Assembly: GCF_003946245.1 (NCBI RefSeq)
Contig: NZ_RHNN01000012.1
Coordinates: forward strand, 37,281-101,280
Source: Levilactobacillus cerevisiae
GTDB taxonomy: Bacteria > Bacillota > Bacilli > Lactobacillales > Lactobacillaceae
Direction: 5' to 3'
Length of the DNA stretch: 64,000 nt
In this document: piece after piece, positions 57,679 through 64,000 of the stretch
Layout: each line of letters starts with the position of its first letter
Position numbering within the stretch: the first letter of the stretch is position 1
Notes under the pieces: model-generated
Database searches by the model: none
Seen by the model: the letters and a program-made list of their open reading frames with translations, nothing else
Told to the model about the DNA's origin: nothing
Position numbers and translations under genes: made by a program

Positions 57679-59037
57679 CTAGTGGAACGCCATGTTCAGG
57701 AGCAGAACAATCAGGATACCCACGATGGAAATCACAGTTTCCAGCACGGTCCAAATGCTCAACGTTTGCTTAACAGTCAAATCGAAGTATTCACGGAACA
57801 TCCAGAACCCGGCATCGTTCACGTGAGAAGCGGCTAAGGAACCGGCACCAATGGCCAGAACCATCAGGGCAGGGTCAACACCGGATTGGGCCATCAGTGG
57901 CGCCACAATCCCGGCAGCGGTCAAAGCAGAGACCGTAGCGGAACCTAAGGCAACACGGAGGACAACGGCGACTAACCACCCTAAGATCAGTGGGGACATG
58001 TTGGAGTCGATGAAGAGTTTCGCAACTTCTTTACCAACACCACCATCGATGAGGACTTGTTTAAAGGCCCCACCACCACCGATAACTAACAGCAGCATTG
58101 CAATGGACTTAACGGCGTTTTCCAAGGTAGCCATGATGTCAGCGGTCTTACGCTTACGACCCCAACCCATGGTAAACATGGCAACCATCAGAGAGATTAA
58201 CATCGCAATGGCTGGGTCACCAATCAAGGCAACGATTTGGTCCAACATGGTTGCGTTCTTGGTAGGTGTTGCCCCACCGTCGACCGTCATCTTGTAGATA
58301 GTCGTGATGGCCATCAGGATAACGGGGAAGAGGGAAGTCAGAACGGACAGGCCAAAGCTAGGAGCTTCGGAAGGCTTGAAGGTTTTAACTTCACCCAGGG
58401 AAGATAAGTTTCCCTTACGCTGAAAGGCCTCTGGTGCAAATTTTTGCGCCAATTTGGTAAACATAGGCCCAGCAACGATGGCTGCAGGAATTGCAACAAC
58501 TAAACCGAATAGGAGGACCTTACCATCATTGGCACCCAAAACTTGTGCAATCGCAACTGGTGCTGGGTGAGGTGGTAAGAACCCGTGGGTAACGGACAAG
58601 GCGGCTGCCATGGAAATCCCTAAGTACAGGATTGGCACATCAGCTTCAACGGCGATGGCAAAGACGATAGGAATTAACAGAACCATCCCAACTTCGAAGA
58701 ATAACGCGATCCCAAGAATGAATGAAGCAAGCATAATAGCTAATTGGAGGCGTTTCTTACCGAATTTGTCAATCAGTGTCGTGGCAATAACGTAAGCCCC
58801 ACCGGCATCGGCAACTAACCGACCCAGCATTGCCCCGAAACCGAAGACCAAGGAGAGTTCGCCAAGTTGGCTACCAATCCCAGTTTCGATTGTGGTGGCA
58901 ATCGTGGTGAGGTTCATGCCCAACAGCATGGCTGTCAGGACAGAAGTTAAGATCAGAGAGACAAAGGTGTTGATTTTGAAGCGAATAATGAGGACCAGTA
59001 AGAAAATGACCCCGATAAGTAAAGCTAGAAGTTCCAT
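57679..59037 (-). CDS. gntP: Gluconate permease, GntP family
   Basis: Proton-coupled gluconate importer of the GntP family, 452 residues, about 12-14 membrane segments. Family segments include FGFGAMLGRLVADAGGAYVIA near the N terminus, GFLPPHPAPVAIA, and the C-terminal SHVNDAGFWMFREYF. Last gene of the gnd-gntK-gntP set; a 164-base gap with a hairpin separates it from gntK. The ribosome site on the minus strand is GAAAGGGC. Confidence 0.92.
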   Translation of the reverse strand: MELLALLIGVIFLLVLIIRFKINTFVSLILTSVLTAMLLGMNLTTIATTIETGIGSQLGELSLVFGFGAMLGRLVADAGGAYVIATTLIDKFGKKRLQLAIMLASFILGIALFFEVGMVLLIPIVFAIAVEADVPILYLGISMAAALSVTHGFLPPHPAPVAIAQVLGANDGKVLLFGLVVAIPAAIVAGPMFTKLAQKFAPEAFQRKGNLSSLGEVKTFKPSEAPSFGLSVLTSLFPVILMAITTIYKMTVDGGATPTKNATMLDQIVALIGDPAIAMLISLMVAMFTMGWGRKRKTADIMATLENAVKSIAMLLLVIGGGGAFKQVLIDGGVGKEVAKLFIDSNMSPLILGWLVAVVLRVALGSATVSALTAAGIVAPLMAQSGVDPALMVLAIGAGSLAASHVNDAGFWMFREYFDLTVKQTLSIWTVLETVISIVGILIVLLLNMAFH

Positions 59038-59071
59038 TGGAAGTAAGCCCTTTCATTGAGTGAATTTTGAA

Positions 59072-59095
59072 AAGCCAACGTATAATCGTTGGCTT
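59072..59095 (-). promoter_or_regulatory. Hairpin between gntK and gntP
   Basis: AAGCCAACG (59072-59080) and CGTTGGCTT (59087-59095) form a perfect 9-bp stem with a 6-base loop. On the minus strand TTTC follows, so it may partly stop transcription and lower gntP expression, or protect mRNA ends. Confidence 0.6.
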
Positions 59096-59201
59096 CCCAA
59101 TGTAAGTACACACATTGTACGTTATTGTCGTCAATTTGTATACCATTAAGTTTCAAAAAAGATGAGTTTATTAGTTTAGTTTTCTGAAAAGACTAGACCA
59201 A

Positions 59202-60758
59202 TTACTTTTTCTTATTTTCTTGTGGATGAACGTGTGTCCGTTGGTACTCAGCGATATTCTTGTATTCGGATTGTAATTGCCGACTAAGGCGAATGTAAAT
59301 CGGAACCAAGGCCCGGTAAGCGTCATACGTTTCTGGGTTGGGATGATGGACGTTAGAAACGCCGATGAAGTTCTTCACAGCGGAGAGGTCATCAATCATA
59401 CCTAATGCGTACATTCCAAGCGTTGCGGCACCCAGAGCAGTTCCTTCAGGACTTTCTGGGATGGTAACGTCTTGTTCAAAAATATCAGCGAGCATTTGCC
59501 GCCAGAGCGCTGAACGGGCAAAACCACCAGTTGCTTGAATGCTAGATGGCTTGCCAACAACTTCTTCGAGCGCGAGCATCACGGTGTACAGGTTGTAGAC
59601 AATCCCTTCCAGGGCTGCCCGAACCATGTGGGCCCGTGAATGGGTCCGCGTCAAACCGAAGAAGGAACCCCGCGCGTTTGCATCCCAGATAGGGGCCCGT
59701 TCGCCACCCAAGAAGGGATGGAAGATCAGACCATCGGAACCAGCAGGGACTTTCGAAGCGATTTCCGTTAAGAGATCGTAGGAGTCGACATGCATCTGTT
59801 CAGCCGTTAACTTTTCTGGTGCAAAGAGTTGGTCACGGACCCAACGGAAGACAATCCCACCGTTGTTAACGGGTCCACCGACAACCCAGTGGTCTTTTGA
59901 AAGGTAGTAGCAGAAGACCCGGCCCTTAGGGTCAATCTTCGGCTTATCAGTGACGACCCGGACGGCACCGGATGTCCCAATGGTCACGGCCACAACACCA
60001 GGCTTGATGGCGTTAACGCCTAAGTTGGCGAGGGGACCATCGGAAGCACCCATAATAAAGGGAGTTTGTGGGTCCATACCAATGACGCCGGCGTAATCGG
60101 CTTGCATGCCGGTGATTTGGTCAGTTGTGTCGACCAATTTTGGCAATTGGTCACGGGTAATTCCAGCAACTTCCAAGGCTTGGTCGTCCCAGTCCATCTT
60201 AAAGATGTTGAACAGACCAGTGGCGTTGGCAATGGAGTAGTCTTCTTGGAGAACGCCGAATAACTTGTAGATCACGTATTCCTTGATGCCGACGAACCAA
60301 CGGGCTTGGTTGAACAAGTCCGGTTGGTCATTGCGCAACCAAATTAATTTGCTGAGCGGTGTCATTGGGTGAATTGGTGTCCCGGTCTTTTCGTAAAGTT
60401 GCTTACCTACACCGTTCTCACGTAATTCATCCGCATATTTCACTGCCCGGTTATCAGCCCAGGTAATTGCCCGCGTTAACGGCTTGTGGTCCTCATCTAA
60501 CAGAATCAGACTGTGCATGGCAGCAGAGAAAGACACGCCTTGTAGCTTGCCATTCTTTAAATCTGCCTTCCGTATAACCGTGGTTAACCCATCGATGATG
60601 GCGGAGAAAATCTCATCTGGATCTTCTTCAGCCATATCAGGCACATCTTGATAGAGGGGATACAGGTTGTTTGAATAACCTTGCATCTTACCCGCAGTAT
60701 CATACAATACGGTCTTGACACTGGTTGTACCAATATCGACCCCAATCATGTAGTCCAT
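59202..60758 (-). CDS. gntK: Gluconokinase, FGGY family
   Basis: Phosphorylates gluconate to 6-phosphogluconate with ATP. The 518-residue protein has the N-terminal phosphate motif GVDIGTTSVKTVLYD, the FGGY segments ITWADNRAVKYADEL and FIMGASDGPLANLG, and HPFLGGERAPIWDANARG. Placed between gnd and gntP, gluconate is the likely substrate rather than another polyol. Family assignment firm, substrate from context. Confidence 0.93.
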   Translation of the reverse strand: MDYMIGVDIGTTSVKTVLYDTAGKMQGYSNNLYPLYQDVPDMAEEDPDEIFSAIIDGLTTVIRKADLKNGKLQGVSFSAAMHSLILLDEDHKPLTRAITWADNRAVKYADELRENGVGKQLYEKTGTPIHPMTPLSKLIWLRNDQPDLFNQARWFVGIKEYVIYKLFGVLQEDYSIANATGLFNIFKMDWDDQALEVAGITRDQLPKLVDTTDQITGMQADYAGVIGMDPQTPFIMGASDGPLANLGVNAIKPGVVAVTIGTSGAVRVVTDKPKIDPKGRVFCYYLSKDHWVVGGPVNNGGIVFRWVRDQLFAPEKLTAEQMHVDSYDLLTEIASKVPAGSDGLIFHPFLGGERAPIWDANARGSFFGLTRTHSRAHMVRAALEGIVYNLYTVMLALEEVVGKPSSIQATGGFARSALWRQMLADIFEQDVTIPESPEGTALGAATLGMYALGMIDDLSAVKNFIGVSNVHHPNPETYDAYRALVPIYIRLSRQLQSEYKNIAEYQRTHVHPQENKKK

Positions 60759-60790
60759 AGAGCTCTTCCTTTCGTGTCGCTAATTAAAAA

Positions 60791-61696
60791 TTATTTTCCA
60801 GCTTTGTCCATTGCGTGGCCACCAAAACCGTTACGTAAAGCTGAAACAACTTTACCAGTGAAGGTGTCGTCTTGCATTGAACGGTAACGCATCATTAAGG
60901 ACAATGCGATAACTGGTGTTGGAACTTGGCTGTCCAAGCCTTCTTGAACAGTCCATTGGCCTTCACCAGAAGCGTGCATGCGGCCGGCGATGTTTTCAAG
61001 CTCAGGATCCTTGGCAAATTGTTCTTCGGCTAATTCCATGAGCCAGCCACGGATAACGGAACCATGACTCCAAACCTTAGCAACGGCTTCGTTGTCGTAG
61101 TCGAACTTGGAAGCTTCGAGGACTTCGAAACCTTCAGCAATGGCTTGCATTTGGCCGTATTCGATACCATTGTGGACCATCTTCAAGTAGTGACCTGAAG
61201 CGGCTGGACCAGTGTAAAGGTAACCATCTTTTTCGGAAATGTCATCGTATAAAGGACGAATCGTTTCGAAGGCTTCCTTGTTATCCCCACCAATCATGAA
61301 GTTACCGTGTGAACGTGCACCTTCCATACCACCGGAAGTCCCACAGTCAAAGAAGTCAATCCCTTTGGCCTTTAAGATTTCGTTGTGACGAAGAGAATCC
61401 TTGTAGTAAGAGTTCCCGCCATCAATCAAGATGTCGCCCTTACCGAGCAACGTGCTTAATGATTCGATCGTAGCATCGGTTGGCTTGCCGGCTGGAACCA
61501 TAACCCAAACAATTTTAGGTGAAGGTAACTTGGAAACCATGTCTTCTAAGCTGTCGGCGCCTTCAGCACCTGCAGCTACTGCCTTGTCGACAAAATCTTT
61601 GTTTAAATCAAAACCAACGATTTCGTGGTTGTGATCCATAGCGTTTTCTGCGAGGCTAAGACCCATCTTACCTAAACCAATTAATCCGAGTTTCAT
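60791..61696 (-). CDS. gnd: 6-phosphogluconate dehydrogenase, decarboxylating (short form)
   Basis: Oxidises 6-phosphogluconate to ribulose 5-phosphate and CO2. The 301-residue protein is the short (YqeC/GndA-like) form, not the about 470-residue one. Motifs: GLIGLGKMGLSLAENA (nucleotide), LIDGGNSYYKDS, GTSGGMEGARSHG, and KMVHNGIEYGQMQAIAEGF with the catalytic Lys. The ribosome site is AAAGGAG. First gene of the gluconate operon; a promoter with an operator in its spacer lies upstream. Confidence 0.94.
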   Translation of the reverse strand: MKLGLIGLGKMGLSLAENAMDHNHEIVGFDLNKDFVDKAVAAGAEGADSLEDMVSKLPSPKIVWVMVPAGKPTDATIESLSTLLGKGDILIDGGNSYYKDSLRHNEILKAKGIDFFDCGTSGGMEGARSHGNFMIGGDNKEAFETIRPLYDDISEKDGYLYTGPAASGHYLKMVHNGIEYGQMQAIAEGFEVLEASKFDYDNEAVAKVWSHGSVIRGWLMELAEEQFAKDPELENIAGRMHASGEGQWTVQEGLDSQVPTPVIALSLMMRYRSMQDDTFTGKVVSALRNGFGGHAMDKAGK

Positions 61697-61730
61697 GAAA
61701 TAATCTCCTTTGCATTATGCGAAATTTTTC

Positions 61731-61769
61731 TGACAACGCTATTATATGAAAAAAAGTTTCACATTTCAA
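61731..61769 (-). promoter_or_regulatory. Promoter and operator of gnd-gntK-gntP
   Basis: On the minus strand TTGAAA (61764-61769) and TATAAT (61741-61746), 17-base spacing. The spacer contains TGAAA-N5-TTTCA (61747-61761), an inverted repeat of the kind bound by RpiR-type regulators. TGACAACGCTATTA (61731-61744) is a 12/14 match to cre over the -10. The other 290 bases up to the regulator gene hold no gene. Confidence 0.75.
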
Positions 61770-62056
61770 GGCTTTTGATGTAAAATATTTACAAATATAG
61801 AAATAAATTTTAACAAGCGGCTTAGTCAGGCAACGGTAATTGCTTTAGACTGCAGTTTTTCGCTGATTAATGCCATTTGAAAAAATTTTTTACCAAAACC
61901 ACGAACAGTCAGAATAGCAATTAAAAATGACCGACAACCCTATGATAACGGCTAATCGATTTACTGGCGATTAATCTAAGGGATAAGTCCTTCGTTTGGT
62001 TAATGACCAAACCTTGGGTGCGGGTTACCTGATAAAAAGAATGTCAGAATTCTGAG

Positions 62057-62959
62057 ATGGTGGATTGGTGGACGGAACTAAACAGAAAGGGGGCGGCAAT
62101 CATCGCACGCTCAACTATTGGTAAGATCCGGGGAATGTACGATCAATTGTCTCCAACCGAGAAGAAAGTGGCGACGCTGGCTTTAGATAATGCTAGTGTC
62201 GTTAGTGAAATGACGATTAAAGAATTATCCAGTGCCACCGGCGTTTCGACGGCGACAATTTCTCGATTTGTGAAGCGCATGGACTATGCCAATTACCGGG
62301 AATTTACCATGGCATTGGCGCATTTGGCGGTTGAAGATGCGCCACAAATAAGTTCCTTCCCAGAGTTGGGAGAGGGTGATTCTCTATCCACCATCGCCAG
62401 TAAAACTTTCCACTATACAATTCATTCGTTGGAGGCGACCAATGAAGCGTTGAGCGAACACGAACTGGCCCGTGCGGTATTGAAATTAATTCATGCCAAG
62501 TCGGTCACGTTCTTTGGTCTGGGTGGCTCGTCGATTGCTGCCTTGGATGGCTTCCATAAATTTTTAAGAACTTCACTGAATGTTGCCTACTATCCCGACT
62601 ATGACATTCAACTGATGCAGGCGGCTAAGCTGGGTAAGGATGACTGTGCAGTCGTAATTTCACACTCTGGTCGGAACCACGAGACCTTGAAGATTGCAGA
62701 AGAGCTCGCCCAAAATGGCGTGACAATCATTGCCATCACGAGTTACAGTGGGTCACCTTTAGCCCAAACCGCAGACGTCTCTTTCCTATCATTGACGGAC
62801 GAAGTGAATTATCGGTCAGAGGGGATGTATTCACTAATCTCGCAACTGGCAATTCTGGACAGTCTCTTCATGATGACCGTGTTGCGAATTTCCTCGCGAA
62901 CGGATCAAACGTTAAGCAAGGTTCGCGACGTGATTGAGCAGACGCGACATGAATCTTAA
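62057..62959 (+). CDS. RpiR/MurR-family regulator, likely of gluconate genes
   Basis: A 300-residue (at most) regulator: an N-terminal HTH (TIKELSSATGVSTATISRFVKRM, about 55-77) and a C-terminal SIS sugar-phosphate domain (about 130-270, VTFFGLGGSSIAALDGF). It is divergent from gnd, so 6-phosphogluconate-sensing control of that operon is likely. The start is uncertain: ATG 62057 has no ribosome site, while AGAAAGGGGG (62084-62093) points to a start near the ATC codons around 62099-62104, with no ATG, GTG or TTG there in frame. The family N terminus would fit the later start. Confidence 0.85.
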   Translation: MVDWWTELNRKGAAIIARSTIGKIRGMYDQLSPTEKKVATLALDNASVVSEMTIKELSSATGVSTATISRFVKRMDYANYREFTMALAHLAVEDAPQISSFPELGEGDSLSTIASKTFHYTIHSLEATNEALSEHELARAVLKLIHAKSVTFFGLGGSSIAALDGFHKFLRTSLNVAYYPDYDIQLMQAAKLGKDDCAVVISHSGRNHETLKIAEELAQNGVTIIAITSYSGSPLAQTADVSFLSLTDEVNYRSEGMYSLISQLAILDSLFMMTVLRISSRTDQTLSKVRDVIEQTRHES

Positions 62960-62987
62960 ATTTACTAATAAAACTCAGAAAGTAACG

Positions 62988-63022
62988 CAGGCCGTGGCAG
63001 TTGTCACAGCCTGTTTTGTTTT
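62988..63022 (+). terminator. Terminator of RpiR-family regulator gene
   Basis: CAGGCCGTG (62988-62996) pairs with CACAGCCTG (63005-63013), one mismatch, then TTTTGTTTT. Confidence 0.8.
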
Positions 63023-63108
63023 GTACGTAGAGACAGGTCGGTTCAGCAATTTCAGCTAATGACGGGACCAGTTGTCACCGAAACGACTCTAGTTTCTCCC
63101 TCATGGCA

Positions 63109-63117
63109 TGGTATAAT
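63109..63117 (+). promoter_or_regulatory. Extended -10 promoter of GH25-like gene
   Basis: TGGTATAAT (63109-63117) is an extended -10 with a perfect TATAAT, 43 bases before the start. Confidence 0.6.
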
Positions 63118-63159
63118 AGAATCTAAATTTGTGAAGCGAAGGAGAACGGGTGACTGACG

Positions 63160-63915
63160 GTGAAACGACGCGATTATCAACCCATTTATGAAAATACGTA
63201 CCACCGTCATCATCGCCGGCGGTGGTGGCTGTTGCTAGGCCTAATGCTAGTGCTGGTTGCCGGTGGTTTAGGCTGGAGTCGGTGGCAGGCTCATCAAAAG
63301 CAACAATTGGCCAACTACCCGGTTCGCGGGGTGACCATCAACCAAGACAGTGGGTACCTCGACTTTCAGCAATTGGCAAACCATACCGATTTTGCTTACT
63401 TGCAGGCAACGTCCGGGGCGACCTATACCGACGATGACTTCAGCGATAATTATTCGCGGTCACAAGGTGCCTCCCTCAAGGTGGGGGTCGTTCATACGTT
63501 TAGTTTCACCAGTTCTGCCGCTCGTCAGTATCGCCATTTTCACGAAACGGTTGGCCAGAATACCGGGACTTTGCCGATCATGGTCGCGGTGAGTTACTAT
63601 GGTAAATACAACGGCAACAGCGCTGACATGGCGACGCAGGGGCAGAAGCTCAAGCAGTTGGTGAGTCAGCTGGAATGGTACCATCAAGGGGTCATTATTT
63701 TTGGTACGAAACAAGTGATCAACCAATTTGTGCGACCGGTGTTGCCCAATCAAGATTATTGGGTCGCCGGTGGCAAACTAGCTGGGCATAGCAGTCAAGT
63801 TAAGCTGATTGAGTACGACGCTAGCGGAAGCGTCACACAAAATGGCCAATCACTACCGGTGGCACGTTCGGTCTTTAATGGAACAACTCGCGCCTGGAAA
63901 AAATTTAGTGATTAG
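63160..63915 (+). CDS. Membrane-anchored GH25-like protein lacking catalytic acids
   Basis: A 251-residue relative of GH25 (Cellosyl-type) muramidases. A basic start and one membrane segment (about 22-38) anchor the domain outside the cell. The GH25 layout is visible: GVTINQDSGYLDF for GIDVSHHQGxIDW, YLQATSGATYTDDDF for YIKATEG, LKVGVVHTFSF for LKVGAYHFFSF, and LPIMVAVSYYG for LPxxVDVE. At each place the acidic catalytic residue is gone (D to T, E to S, DxE to AVS). It probably binds rather than cuts wall. GTG 63160 lies rather far (about 14-17 bases) from AAGGAG. Confidence 0.72.
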   Translation: MKRRDYQPIYENTYHRHHRRRWWLLLGLMLVLVAGGLGWSRWQAHQKQQLANYPVRGVTINQDSGYLDFQQLANHTDFAYLQATSGATYTDDDFSDNYSRSQGASLKVGVVHTFSFTSSAARQYRHFHETVGQNTGTLPIMVAVSYYGKYNGNSADMATQGQKLKQLVSQLEWYHQGVIIFGTKQVINQFVRPVLPNQDYWVAGGKLAGHSSQVKLIEYDASGSVTQNGQSLPVARSVFNGTTRAWKKFSD

Positions 63916-63929
63916 AAAAAGAGGGTTCT

Positions 63930-63986
63930 AAAATATCTGTTGTTGGTAATCAAATGAATTTGATTACTGGCAACGGATATTTTTGT
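63930..63986 (+). terminator. Terminator of GH25-like gene
   Basis: AAATATC, GTTG and GGTAATCAAA pair in order with TTTGATTACT, CAAC and GATATTT around TGAA, ending in T residues: a long stem with small mismatches. Confidence 0.85.
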
Positions 63987-64000
63987 ATAATCAAAGAATG

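Overview
The window comes from a lactobacillus: Gram-positive, moderate GC, with strong AAGGAGG-type ribosome sites and frequent GTG and TTG starts. Gene content (gluconate uptake into a short 301-residue 6-phosphogluconate dehydrogenase, heme-dependent cydABCD, lipoate scavenging, T-box-controlled asnA, WxL surface protein, CamS lipoprotein) fits a heterofermentative Levilactobacillus-like species. The species is an inference from protein character; no rRNA or tRNA gene is present to confirm it. No insertion sequence, prophage or CRISPR array was seen.

Layout. 1-8.1 kb is the distal end of the ribosomal protein/RNA polymerase cluster (adk, infA, rpmJ, rpsM, rpsK, rpoA, rplQ), then the ECF vitamin-transporter module (ecfA1-ecfA2-ecfT), truA, rplM and rpsI. 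8.2-10.3 kb is a Ktr potassium uptake pair. 10.6-12 kb is asnA (minus strand) with its T-box leader. 12.2-18 kb holds a small unknown gene pair, an amino acid permease, a lipoate ligase, an LCP cell-wall ligase and a lone rmlB. 18.1-28.3 kb is a respiration region: a D-2-hydroxyacid dehydrogenase, cydAB, the CydDC exporter, a polyprenyl diphosphate synthase and menA. 28.4-42 kb carries xpt, a degenerate PurK-like protein, pcrA-ligA-camS, gatCAB-dagK and rlmD. 42.3-48.1 kb is the most accessory part: an orphan WxL/lectin surface protein, nudC, two divergent XRE regulators, a 775-bp stretch without genes and a secreted basic protein. 48.5-53.5 kb is the deo nucleoside catabolic operon. The window ends with gshA, a second permease, the gluconate operon with a divergent RpiR regulator, and a membrane-anchored GH25-like protein.

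How parts work together. CydAB needs CydDC for assembly and a quinone from the polyprenyl synthase and MenA. A catabolite response element (cre) matching consensus overlaps the -35 of the polyprenyl synthase promoter, and a 13/14 match lies upstream of cydA, so respiration looks catabolite-repressed as a unit. The deo promoter has a cre and DeoR-like repeats, with the SorC-family regulator inside the operon. The gluconate promoter carries a TGAAA/TTTCA operator in its spacer, suited to the adjacent RpiR regulator.

Most unusual signals. (1) A family of about 440-bp hairpin-rich intergenic repeats with ends ACATTGT...GGTGRC occurs six times, two near full length and four truncated at internal modules; one copy separates cydAB from cydDC. 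(2) A nested RNA-like fold ending in eight T lies between rplQ and ecfA1. (3) Two proteins look like pseudoenzymes, having kept family folds while losing catalytic residues (PurK-like and GH25-like).
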